Positions 1 through 6,323 of a DNA stretch of 8,501 nucleotides are shown here, piece after piece; position 1 is the stretch's first letter, and every line of letters begins with the position of its first letter. The stretch is from Pseudomonadota bacterium. Its GTDB lineage: Bacteria; Pseudomonadota; Alphaproteobacteria; Acetobacterales; Acetobacteraceae. The DNA lies in assembly GCA_021845835.1 (NCBI GenBank), contig JAJZVE010000171.1, forward strand, positions 1-8,501. Direction: 5' to 3'. Under the pieces are notes generated by a model. That model did not search any database. It was not told the origin of the DNA and saw only the letters and a program-made list of their open reading frames with translations. The position numbers and the translations under genes were made by a program.

Positions 1-444
1 GGCGGCGACAAACAGCAGCAGGAACACGCTCGGGAAGCACAGCATCACGTCGGTCAGGCGCATCAGCACCGTGTCGATCCAGCCGCCGTAATAGGCGGCG
101 AAGGCACCGATGACGAAGCCGACAATGAGCGTGACCAGCATCGCCGCGATGCCGACCGACAGCGAGATGCGTCCGGCATACATCAGCCGGCTCAGCACAT
201 CGCGGCCAAGGTCGTCGGCGCCGAGCAGGCGATCCGCGCTGAGCGGCGGGGCGTAGCGTTCGGCGATCGCGATCTCGTCCGGATCGTGCGGCGCGAACCA
301 GGGGGCGCCGGCAGCCCCGATGCCGAGCAGCGCGATCAGCACCACGCCGAGCACCGCCAGCCGATGCCGCAGGAAGCGCCGCACCACATGACGGCGGCCG
401 GCGGGCGGCCGGATCGCGACCTCTTGCAGCAGCAGGTCAGACAT
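1..444 (-). CDS. DppC-like ABC transporter permease, partial (C-terminus beyond left edge)
   Basis: Inner-membrane permease subunit of a peptide/opine/nickel-type ABC importer, the expected partner of the DppB-like permease encoded just upstream. Reading the minus strand from the ATG at 444-442 gives 148 uninterrupted codons to the window edge; family members are usually about 280-300 residues, so roughly half is visible. Seen in order: a short cytoplasmic arginine-rich N-terminus (about residues 1-28), a first membrane segment (about 29-48), a periplasmic stretch with WFAPHDPDE, then the family hallmark LGADDLGRDVLSRLMYAGR (about 94-112), followed by further hydrophobic segments and GGWIDTVLMRLTDV, where the transmembrane domain of the BPD_transp_1 family begins. 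The start codon lies inside the end of the DppB-like gene (ATGTCTGA, 8-base overlap), indicating translational coupling. The cytoplasmic EAA loop that contacts the ATPases is beyond the edge. Transported substrate is unknown. Confidence 0.93.
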   Translation of the reverse strand, partial: MSDLLLQEVAIRPPAGRRHVVRRFLRHRLAVLGVVLIALLGIGAAGAPWFAPHDPDEIAIAERYAPPLSADRLLGADDLGRDVLSRLMYAGRISLSVGIAAMLVTLIVGFVIGAFAAYYGGWIDTVLMRLTDVMLCFPSVFLLLFVAA

Positions 445-1393
445 GTGCGAGCCTGATGCGCGGGTCGATCAGCGCGACGACGATGTCGGCAAGCAGGTTG
501 CCGATCACCACGAACAGCGCCCCCATCATCAGGATCGCCATCAGCACCGGGTAGTCGCGCATGCCGAGCGCGTTGACGAACAGCAGGCCCATGCCCGGCC
601 AGGAAAACACCGTCTCCGTCACCAGCGCGCCGCCGACCAGCAGCGGCAGTTGCAGCCCCGCGAGCGTGACCAGCGGCACCAGCGCCGCCCGCAGCCCGTG
701 GCCGAGCAGCACGCGCACCGGCCCGAGCCCTTTGGCGCGCGCCGTGCGCATGTAGTCCTGCGTCAGGATTTCCAGCATGGCGGAGCGCGTGTAGCGGCTC
801 CACTGCGCCACCAGCACGAAGGCGAGCACCAGCATCGGCAGCACCAGATGCCGCAGCCGGTCGATGAGGTCGCCGCCGCCGGTGCTGGCGATGCCGCCGG
901 CCGGCAGCCAGCCAAGCGTCTGGGCAAACACGTAGATGCCGAGCAGCCCGAACCAGAAGGTCGGCAGCGACAGCGCCAGCATGGCGGCGGTCGCGGTCGC
1001 GTAGTCAACGATGGTGTTGCGCCGCACCGCGGCGAGAATGCCGGTGGCGACGCCGATGACGAGCGCGAGCGCGAGGCTCGATCCCATCAGCTCCAGCGTC
1101 GCCGGGATGCGTTCCAGCACGATGCTGCCGACCGGCCGGCCGCCGAAAAAGCTGTAGCCCCAGTGGCCGGTCAGCAGTCCGAACGCCCATTTCACGTATT
1201 GCACATGGACCGGCTGGTCGAGGCCGAACTGATGCTTGACCCGCTCGATGTCCTGGGCAGTGACGGTCGGGTTCAGCGTATAGACGGCCAGCGGTCCGCC
1301 CGGCGCGAGGTGCATCAGCGCGAAGCCGATGACCGACACGCCGAGCAGCAGCAGCAGCGACTGGCCGAGCCGGTTGCGCAGATAGCGACCCAT
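437..1393 (-). CDS. DppB-like ABC transporter permease
   Basis: Inner-membrane permease subunit of a peptide/opine-type ABC importer; it would pair with the DppC-like protein to form the translocation pore. The 318-residue length matches the DppB/GsiC family. Seen: N-terminal membrane anchor MGRYLRNRLGQSLLLLLGVS, then FALMHLAPGGP (about 24-34), a periplasmic region with the family-typical FGLDQPVHVQY (56-66), and FGLLTGHWGYSF (71-82). Membrane segments follow at about 100-125, 135-160 and 183-200. The EAA-type loop with DYMRTARAKGLG (213-224) should dock on the ATPase. TETVFSWPGMG (259-269) and the C-terminal IDPRIRLAHV are typical endings. The gene starts 25 bases after the stop of the solute-binding protein gene and has only a weak Shine-Dalgarno sequence (GGA), so it is probably translated from the operon message. 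Family assignment is firm; substrate is not inferable from permeases. Confidence 0.96.
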   Translation of the reverse strand: MGRYLRNRLGQSLLLLLGVSVIGFALMHLAPGGPLAVYTLNPTVTAQDIERVKHQFGLDQPVHVQYVKWAFGLLTGHWGYSFFGGRPVGSIVLERIPATLELMGSSLALALVIGVATGILAAVRRNTIVDYATATAAMLALSLPTFWFGLLGIYVFAQTLGWLPAGGIASTGGGDLIDRLRHLVLPMLVLAFVLVAQWSRYTRSAMLEILTQDYMRTARAKGLGPVRVLLGHGLRAALVPLVTLAGLQLPLLVGGALVTETVFSWPGMGLLFVNALGMRDYPVLMAILMMGALFVVIGNLLADIVVALIDPRIRLAHV

Positions 1394-1418
1394 CAGCGGT
1401 CCGGCCCGGCGCCGCGCG

Positions 1419-3050
1419 TCAGCTCACCGACCACTCGCCGGTGTTCCACGAGTTGATCGGCGTGTACGGGTTAACTTCGTAGCCATGCACGCGGTCCTTG
1501 ACGCCGATGACAAGTTCGTAGGCGAAGATAGGCGCGAACGGCATGTCGTCCAGAAGGATTTCCTGGATGCGGTCGTAGATCTGCTTGCGCTCCGCCTGAT
1601 CCACGGTCGACGTCCCCTTGGCGCACAGGGCGTCGAGTTCCGGATTCTTGTACTGCACGTAGTTCGAGCCGCTGCCGCCCTGGGCCGGGATCATATTGCT
1701 GGCGATGCGGTCGGTGTAATCGGGATCCGGATACAGCAGCGGGTCCCAGCCGACCATCAGCGTGTCGAACTCGCTTTTTACCGTGTAGTCGCCCCACACC
1801 ACCGAGGCCGGCATGTTCTTGATCGTCATTTCGACGTTGATCTTCTTGAGGTTCTGCTGCACCAGTTGCTGCGCCTGCTCGCGCGACTTGTTGCCGGCCG
1901 TGGTGGACATGGTGAAGGCGAGACGCACGCCGTCCTTGGCGCGCACGCCGTCCGACCCGACCTTCCAGCCCGCCGCGTCCAGCGCCGCGGCGGCCTGCGC
2001 CGGATTGTAGCCGGGATCCTTGAGGGTCTTGTTGTACGCCCAATGGTTCGGCGGCAGGTAGCTGAGCGTCGGCTGCGGCACGCCGTAGTACACGGCGTCG
2101 ATCCAGCCCTTCTTGTCGATCGCCATGTAGATCGCCTTGCGCACCGCCTTGTCCTTGAACTGCGGCTTGCCGCAGTTGAAGTAAATGAATTCGACGAACG
2201 GCGACGGGCTGAGCAGGATGTGGCTGCCGGGAAGCTTCTGGGCGCGGCTGTAGAGCAGCGGCGGGATGCCCTGCAGGTCGTAGATATCGACCTCGCCGGT
2301 CTGGAACTGCGCGTACAGCGTCTGCTGATCGGGCACGTATTTCTGCACCAGCGAACGAAGCTTCGGCGCACCCAGGTGATAGCTCGCGTTCGGTTCGAAG
2401 GAGATGTAGCTGCCGGCGACGCGCTCCTTGAACCTGAACGGGCCGGTGCCGATTGGCGACGTGTTGAACGGTGCGGTGTTGATGTCGGCGACGCTGTCCA
2501 GGATGTGCTTCGGGATAATGCTGGTTTTCTGCCAGGACACCATGTACGGCGCGAAATTGTCCTTTAGCTGGATGCGGATCGTGTGGTCGTCCGGCGTCTC
2601 GAATTTCTCGACGTGTTCGTGGCCGTTGCGGCTGCGCACGGTCACTTTCGGGTTCATGATGGTGTCCAGAGTGAAGGCGACGTCGGCGGAGGTGAACGGT
2701 TTGCCATCGTGCCAGGTGACACCCTGGCGCAGTTTGATCGTCCAGGTCCGGCCGTCGGCGCTGATGCCGCCGTTCGCCTGGGTCGGCATCTCGGCCGCGA
2801 GGTTCGGAAAGAACTTGCCGTCGGCGCCGATCTGCCAGAGCGCATCGAACACGATGTACTCGACGGAGGTTTCCACGCCGGTGTTCACGTACAGCAGCGG
2901 GTTGAAGTTCACCGCCTCCTGCGTGACGCCGAACACGCACTGGCCGGCCACCCCGGCCGCGCCGGCCATGCGGCTGTTGCCCAGTGCGACGATCGCGGCG
3001 CCGCCAGCCAGCAGTTGACGCCGTCCGAAAGCTGAATGCGTACCCATCAT
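1419..3050 (-). CDS. ABC transporter substrate-binding protein, family 5 (peptide/opine type), Tat-like signal
   Basis: Periplasmic binding protein that would deliver the substrate to the DppB/DppC-like permeases encoded next. The 543 residues fit the SBP_bac_5 family (about 500-550). N-terminus: twin arginines at 10-11 in FGRRQLLAGG, a hydrophobic stretch to about 24 and an Ala/Gly-rich cleavage zone near 30-36, suggesting Tat export. Cys38 is preceded by VAGQ, not a proper lipobox, so a soluble rather than lipidated protein is likely. Family landmarks: WTIKLRQGVTWHDGKPFTSA (103-122), SPIGTGPFRFKE (198-209), VRKAIYMAIDKKGWIDAVYY (303-322), AAALDAAGWK (354-363) and the C-terminal IYDRIQEILLDDMPFAPIFA (491-510). 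Two tandem ATG codons at 3050 and 3047 are preceded by AGAGGGGAGA; either could start, and the first has spacing of about 5 bases. The gene follows the flavoprotein gene by 66 bases. Di/oligopeptides, opines or other amino-acid derivatives are all possible ligands. Confidence 0.95.
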   Translation of the reverse strand: MMGTHSAFGRRQLLAGGAAIVALGNSRMAGAAGVAGQCVFGVTQEAVNFNPLLYVNTGVETSVEYIVFDALWQIGADGKFFPNLAAEMPTQANGGISADGRTWTIKLRQGVTWHDGKPFTSADVAFTLDTIMNPKVTVRSRNGHEHVEKFETPDDHTIRIQLKDNFAPYMVSWQKTSIIPKHILDSVADINTAPFNTSPIGTGPFRFKERVAGSYISFEPNASYHLGAPKLRSLVQKYVPDQQTLYAQFQTGEVDIYDLQGIPPLLYSRAQKLPGSHILLSPSPFVEFIYFNCGKPQFKDKAVRKAIYMAIDKKGWIDAVYYGVPQPTLSYLPPNHWAYNKTLKDPGYNPAQAAAALDAAGWKVGSDGVRAKDGVRLAFTMSTTAGNKSREQAQQLVQQNLKKINVEMTIKNMPASVVWGDYTVKSEFDTLMVGWDPLLYPDPDYTDRIASNMIPAQGGSGSNYVQYKNPELDALCAKGTSTVDQAERKQIYDRIQEILLDDMPFAPIFAYELVIGVKDRVHGYEVNPYTPINSWNTGEWSVS

Positions 3051-3054
3051 CCCG

Positions 3055-3064
3055 TCTCCCCTCT
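3055..3064 (-). promoter_or_regulatory. Strong Shine-Dalgarno of the substrate-binding protein gene
   Basis: On the minus strand AGAGGGGAGA lies 4 bases before the first of two tandem ATG codons (counting from GGGGAG, 5 bases to the first and 8 to the second). It is the strongest ribosome site within this operon downstream of the first gene, consistent with a binding protein being made in excess over the permeases. The 66-base gap around it shows no convincing promoter or terminator. Confidence 0.6.
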
Positions 3065-3116
3065 GGGTTATCGTTTTCTCGTCACGGCTGTGCGCACGTC
3101 GCGGTCCAGGGTCCCG

Positions 3117-5537
3117 CTAGGCCCGCAGGCGGCTGCCATCCGGGTCGTGGAACGGCCCGCTGCCGACGCGCGCGGTTCGCTTCACGCCGACGACATGGAC
3201 ATCGACCGCGGTCCCCGGCAGCGCGACGTCGCGGTCGAGATAGGCCAGCGCCAGACTCGCCCCGACCGTATGCCCGTAGGCGCCCGACGTGACGAACCCG
3301 ACACGGCGTTCGCCGATCCACACCGGTTCGAATCCGGATGCGTCGGCATCGTCGGCGTCCACCACCAGCGGCACGAGCACCTGCTTCGCCGTTCCCGCGT
3401 CGCGTTCGCGCAATGCCGCGTCCCGGCCGACGAAGTCGGGCTTGTCGAAGGCGACGAAGCGGTCCAGCCCGCTCATCCCGGCGGTGTAGGCCCAGGTGAA
3501 CTCGCGCGACCAGATGCCGAACGCCTTCTCGATGCGAAGGACATTCATCGCAGTGTAGCCGATCTGGCGCAGCCCGAACGCGGCCCCCGCGTCCAGCAGC
3601 GTGCGGTGCAGCGTACGCTGCTCGGCCGCGGCGACGTTGATCTCGAAGCCGAGTTCGCCGCATACCGACAGGCGGCCGACGCGCGCCCGCGACAGGCCGA
3701 CATCGATCTCGGCGCAGCCCATGAACGGCAGCGCCGCGCCGGAGACATCGGCCTCCGTCACCGCCTGCAGCACGTCCCGCGCGCGCGGGCCACTGAGCGC
3801 GAATCCGGTGACGGCATCAGAAAGGTTGCGCAGCGCCACGCCGGCGTCCGGCATCCGGGCGCCAAACCAGCGCAGATGCCATTCCTGCAGGTAGTACGAC
3901 CCCATCAGCCAGAACAGGTCGTCGCGCCAGCAGAACACCGTCAGATCGCCCATCAGCCGGCCGGAGCGGCTGAGCATCGGCGCCAGCCGGGCGCGACCGG
4001 GTTTCGGCAGGCGGCACGCGAGCAGCCGGTCGAGCCAGGGCCGTGCGCCGGGCCCCGCGACCTCGTAGCGCGCGAAGGCGGTGGTATCGATCACGCCGAC
4101 GCCATTGCGGACGGCGCTGCATTCCGCGGCCACGATCGGAAAGGCGTTGGAGCGCCGCAGCGTCGGCGTCTCGACGAAGGCATCGCCGCCGGGCGCGAAG
4201 TAGCGCGGGATTTCCAGTCCGTACACCGCGCCGAACCGCGCGCCCTGCGCCTGCAGGGCGTCATGCGCCGGCGACGTCCTGAGCGGCCGGCCGGCCGGCA
4301 ATTCCTCGTTCGGGTAGGTCAGCACGAAACGCCGCGCGTAGAACTCCGCCGTCTTCGCCTTGAGGTAGGCGCGGTTGGCGGCGAACGCCCCGTAGCGTGC
4401 GACATCCATGCCGAAGATGTCGGTGCCCGGCTCGCCTTCGATCATCCATTGCGCCAGCGACAGCCCCACGCCGCCGCCCTGGCTGAACCCCGCCATCACG
4501 CCGCAGGCGACCCAGTAGTTGCGCAGACCCGGCACCGGGCCGACCAGGGGGTTGCCGTCCGGAGTGAAGGTGAAGGCGCCGTTGACCCAGCGTTTGATGC
4601 CGGCGCGCTGCAGACATGGGAAGCGGCTGAAGCCGATTTCCAGCTCCGGCGCGATGCGCTCGATCTCTTCGGGGATCAGCTCCGTGCCGTAGTCCCACGG
4701 CGCACCTTCCACCTGCCAGTGCTTCGGGCGCCGTTCGTAGATTCCCAGCAGCAGGCCGTGACGTTCCTGACGCAGGTAGGTGAAGCCCTCCATGTCCACG
4801 GTCAGCGGCAGCTCGCGGTCGAGCGCCTTCACCTCCGGGATGTCCTCGGTCACCAGGTAATGGTGCTGCATCGGCGTGACCGGCAGATCGACGCCGGCCA
4901 TCAGGCCGACCTGTTTGGCCCACAGGCCGCCGGCGTTGACGACGTGCTCGGCGACCAGCGTGCCCTGCTCCGTCACCACGGTCCAGGCGCCGTCGGGCCG
5001 GGGATGCAGCTCCAGCACGCGGTTGTGCAGGATCACGTCGGCGCCGCGCCGCCGCGCGCCCTTGGCGTACGCCTGCGTGGTGCCGTAGGCGTCCAGGTGG
5101 CCCTCGTTGCGGTCATAGAGTCCGCCGTAAACTCCCGACACGTCCACGATCGGGCACAGCCGCCGGATCTCGTCGGGTCCGATCAATTCGGACTCCATGC
5201 CCATCGTCTTGAACAGCGCCCATGTCGCCTGCAGCCATTCCCAGCGTTCGGGCGTACCGGCCATGTTGATGCCGCCGGTCATGTGCAGGCCGAGGTCGTG
5301 ATCCCCGGCCGCCTGCAGCTCCTGATACAGCCGGATCGTGTAGCCCTGCAGCGCGGCGATGTTCGGATCGGCGTTGATCGCGTGAAAGCCTGCGGCGGCA
5401 TGCCATGTCGATCCGGCGGTCAGTTCCGCCCGCTCGATCAGCGCCACGTCGGTCCAGCCGAGCCTGGCGAGATGGAACAGCACGCTTGCGCCGACCACCC
5501 CACCGCCGATCACCACCGCCCGGTACTGCGCCTTCAT
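3117..5537 (-). CDS. FAD-dependent oxidoreductase fused to GcvT-like folate domain (dimethylglycine/sarcosine dehydrogenase family)
   Basis: Predicted cytoplasmic flavoenzyme that oxidises an N-methyl (or related) amine and transfers the one-carbon unit to tetrahydrofolate, as dimethylglycine and sarcosine dehydrogenases do. The 806 residues are near the usual length for this two-part family. Seen: dinucleotide-binding VVIGGGVVGAS (8-18); E35 at the end of the second strand; GSTWHAAAG (42-50), where His46 matches the histidine that carries covalent FAD in mammalian DMGDH and SARDH; NAGGLWAKQVG (201-211); and ACGVMAGFSQGGGVGLSLAQ (344-363) closing the FAD domain. A linker (FAO_M-like) spans about 370-425. 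The GcvT part follows: GVIDTTAFARYEVAGPGA (481-498), LSRSGRLMGDLTV (522-534), ALSGPRARDVL (580-590), GELGFEI (627-633), LRIEKAFGIW (667-676) and GLDRFVAFDKPDFVGRDAAL (690-709), then a GcvT_C-like end. It starts at the ATG at 5537-5535, 11 bases after GGAGG. It is first in the transporter operon and divergent from tetR. Exact substrate is unknown; a paralogue acting on another N-methyl compound is as likely as true DMGDH. Confidence 0.93.
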   Translation of the reverse strand: MKAQYRAVVIGGGVVGASVLFHLARLGWTDVALIERAELTAGSTWHAAAGFHAINADPNIAALQGYTIRLYQELQAAGDHDLGLHMTGGINMAGTPERWEWLQATWALFKTMGMESELIGPDEIRRLCPIVDVSGVYGGLYDRNEGHLDAYGTTQAYAKGARRRGADVILHNRVLELHPRPDGAWTVVTEQGTLVAEHVVNAGGLWAKQVGLMAGVDLPVTPMQHHYLVTEDIPEVKALDRELPLTVDMEGFTYLRQERHGLLLGIYERRPKHWQVEGAPWDYGTELIPEEIERIAPELEIGFSRFPCLQRAGIKRWVNGAFTFTPDGNPLVGPVPGLRNYWVACGVMAGFSQGGGVGLSLAQWMIEGEPGTDIFGMDVARYGAFAANRAYLKAKTAEFYARRFVLTYPNEELPAGRPLRTSPAHDALQAQGARFGAVYGLEIPRYFAPGGDAFVETPTLRRSNAFPIVAAECSAVRNGVGVIDTTAFARYEVAGPGARPWLDRLLACRLPKPGRARLAPMLSRSGRLMGDLTVFCWRDDLFWLMGSYYLQEWHLRWFGARMPDAGVALRNLSDAVTGFALSGPRARDVLQAVTEADVSGAALPFMGCAEIDVGLSRARVGRLSVCGELGFEINVAAAEQRTLHRTLLDAGAAFGLRQIGYTAMNVLRIEKAFGIWSREFTWAYTAGMSGLDRFVAFDKPDFVGRDAALRERDAGTAKQVLVPLVVDADDADASGFEPVWIGERRVGFVTSGAYGHTVGASLALAYLDRDVALPGTAVDVHVVGVKRTARVGSGPFHDPDGSRLRA

Positions 5538-5548
5538 GTGCGGGGTTT

Positions 5549-5553
5549 CCTCC
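5549..5553 (-). promoter_or_regulatory. Ribosome binding site of the flavoprotein gene
   Basis: GGAGG (within GGAGGAA) on the minus strand sits 11 bases before the ATG at 5537. The spacing is on the long side but the match is strong, and it lies downstream of the predicted transcription start, supporting this ATG as the real start. Confidence 0.6.
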
Positions 5554-5576
5554 AGCCCTGACGGCCGCCGGATGAA

Positions 5577-5604
5577 ATGATAGACACCGGCTTGGCGCTG
5601 TCAA
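5577..5604 (-). promoter_or_regulatory. Predicted sigma70 promoter of the flavoprotein-transporter operon
   Basis: On the minus strand a perfect -35 hexamer TTGACA (5604-5599) is followed after 16 bases by TATCAT (5582-5577), one mismatch from the -10 consensus. A transcription start near 5570 would give a leader of about 33 bases with the GGAGG site in it. In such GC-rich sequence this is a striking match. The -35 box touches the ATACACctGTGTAT palindrome, so a bound repressor would block RNA polymerase. No other comparable promoter is visible further down in the operon. Confidence 0.7.
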
Positions 5605-5620
5605 TACACCTGTGTATGGC
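5592..5620 (+). promoter_or_regulatory. Possible weak promoter of the TetR gene
   Basis: TTGGCG (5592-5597) and TATGGC (5615-5620) are 17 bases apart, giving a weak -35/-10 pair facing the tetR gene, with a start expected near 5627 and a leader of about 30 bases. The palindrome at 5604-5617 would cover the spacer and the start of the -10, which would make the gene autoregulated. The hexamers match poorly, so the exact promoter is uncertain. Confidence 0.3.
5604..5617. promoter_or_regulatory. Candidate TetR-family operator palindrome
   Basis: ATACAC-CT-GTGTAT is an inverted repeat with perfect 6-base arms around a 2-base centre, in the 120-base gap between the divergent flavoprotein and tetR genes. 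Divergently encoded TetR regulators commonly bind such a palindrome in the shared gap. It abuts the -35 box of the minus-strand promoter and overlaps the possible plus-strand -10, so binding could repress both directions. The assignment to this regulator is inferred from position. Confidence 0.6.
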
Positions 5621-5645
5621 GAACGATCTGGTCCTGATCGGGGCG

Positions 5646-5656
5646 AGGGGGAGAAG
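5646..5656 (+). promoter_or_regulatory. Ribosome binding site fixing the TetR start
   Basis: The purine run AGGGGGAGAAG ends one base before the ATG at 5658. The earlier in-frame ATG codons at 5577 and 5616 lack such a site; the one at 5616 lies within the operator palindrome and the one at 5577 within the -10 box of the opposite promoter. This argues for 5658 as the true start. Confidence 0.6.
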
Positions 5657-5657
5657 C

Positions 5658-6308
5658 ATGGCTGATCGCCGCAAAGCGGACGCCGCAGCGCGACGCCTGG
5701 AACGGCGGGACTGGATCGAGGCCGCCTGCCGGGTGTTCGCGACCGAGGGCGTGGACCAGGTGCTGATCGTGCCGCTGGCGGAAACGCTGGGCGTGACGCG
5801 CGGCAGCTTCTACTGGCATTTCCGCGACCGGCAGGACCTGCTCGATGAACTGGTGGCGGTCTGGCAGCGCAAGAACACGCGCGCGCTGGTCGAGGCGGCG
5901 ACGCGGCCGGTGCGGGATTTCCCCGAGCGGTTCATGCACATCATGCGGTGCTGGATCGACGTGTCGCTGTACGACCCCGGGCTCGATCTGGCGATGCGGG
6001 ACTGGGCGCGGCGCGAGCGCCGGGTGTTCGATCGCGTGCAGGCGGCGGATGACGAGCGCATCGCCGCGTTCGCACGCGCGTTCGAGGAGAAGGGCGAGCC
6101 GCCGCGCATGGCCTTCATCCGCGCGCGCACCGTCTATTACATGCAGGTCGGCTACTATGCGGTCGGCATCTCGGAACCGCTGGAACAGCGGGTGCAGTTC
6201 CTCGGCGAGTACTACAACGCCTTCGTCGGCGAACCGCTCGCGGCCGAGCGGGTGCGGGACTGGGTGCGCACGGTATGCGAAGGCGCGGCGATCCGCCCCG
6301 GGCCGTAG
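5658..6308 (+). CDS. TetR/AcrR family transcriptional regulator
   Basis: DNA-binding regulator of 216 residues, probably a ligand-responsive repressor of the divergent flavoprotein-transporter operon and perhaps of itself. The N-terminal domain shows the TetR pattern: helix with DWIEAACRVFATEGVDQV (18-35), helix-turn-helix PLAETLGVTRGSFYWHFRDR (39-58), then DLLDELVAVW (60-69). The rest is helical without a recognisable ligand signature, as usual for the family; it is rich in Arg, Tyr and Trp, with MRDWARRERRVFDRV (113-127). The start at 5658 is preferred over an upstream in-frame ATG at 5577, which would add 27 residues with no TetR similarity and overlap the promoter and operator. The gene converges on the beta-like dehydrogenase gene, with 12 bases between stop codons. 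The effector is unknown; a substrate or intermediate of the pathway is the natural guess. Confidence 0.93.
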   Translation: MADRRKADAAARRLERRDWIEAACRVFATEGVDQVLIVPLAETLGVTRGSFYWHFRDRQDLLDELVAVWQRKNTRALVEAATRPVRDFPERFMHIMRCWIDVSLYDPGLDLAMRDWARRERRVFDRVQAADDERIAAFARAFEEKGEPPRMAFIRARTVYYMQVGYYAVGISEPLEQRVQFLGEYYNAFVGEPLAAERVRDWVRTVCEGAAIRPGP

Positions 6309-6323
6309 CGTGGTCACGCGCTA
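6306..6323. other. Imperfect palindrome spanning the two convergent stop codons
   Basis: TAGCGTGGTCACGCGCTA runs exactly from the TAG stop of tetR to the TAG stop (read as CTA) of the beta-subunit gene. TAGC and GTG can pair with CAC and GCTA, with two unpaired bases (GC) on the right arm and a tiny loop. There is no run of T after it on either strand, so it is not a standard intrinsic terminator. It may weakly reduce read-through, or be chance in GC-rich sequence. Confidence 0.25.

Noticed and set aside
443..2567. Long plus-strand open frames of 337 and 360 codons opposite the permease and binding-protein genes
   Set aside because: Low-complexity, charged translations without motifs, lying antisense to well-supported genes; they are frame shadows of GC-rich coding sequence.
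3090..3097. GTGCGCAC palindrome in the 66-base gap before the binding-protein gene
   Set aside because: Only 8 bases, does not extend, and such palindromes are common by chance in GC-rich DNA; no promoter lies around it.
3051..3116. Internal promoter or terminator between the flavoprotein and binding-protein genes
   Set aside because: A GATAAC-like -10 exists on the minus strand, but no -35 at proper distance, and no stem followed by T residues is visible.
3036..5561. An 841-codon open frame on the plus strand, opposite the flavoprotein gene
   Set aside because: It is the mirror of a clearly conserved FAD/GcvT protein. Its product is Arg/His/Gln/Pro-rich with no recognisable domain, as expected for an antisense frame in GC-rich DNA.
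5577..5657. Extended N-terminus for the TetR protein starting at the ATG at 5577
   Set aside because: It would put promoter and operator elements inside the coding region, has no ribosome site, and the extra 27 residues do not resemble a TetR N-terminus; the ATG at 5658 has a strong Shine-Dalgarno sequence.
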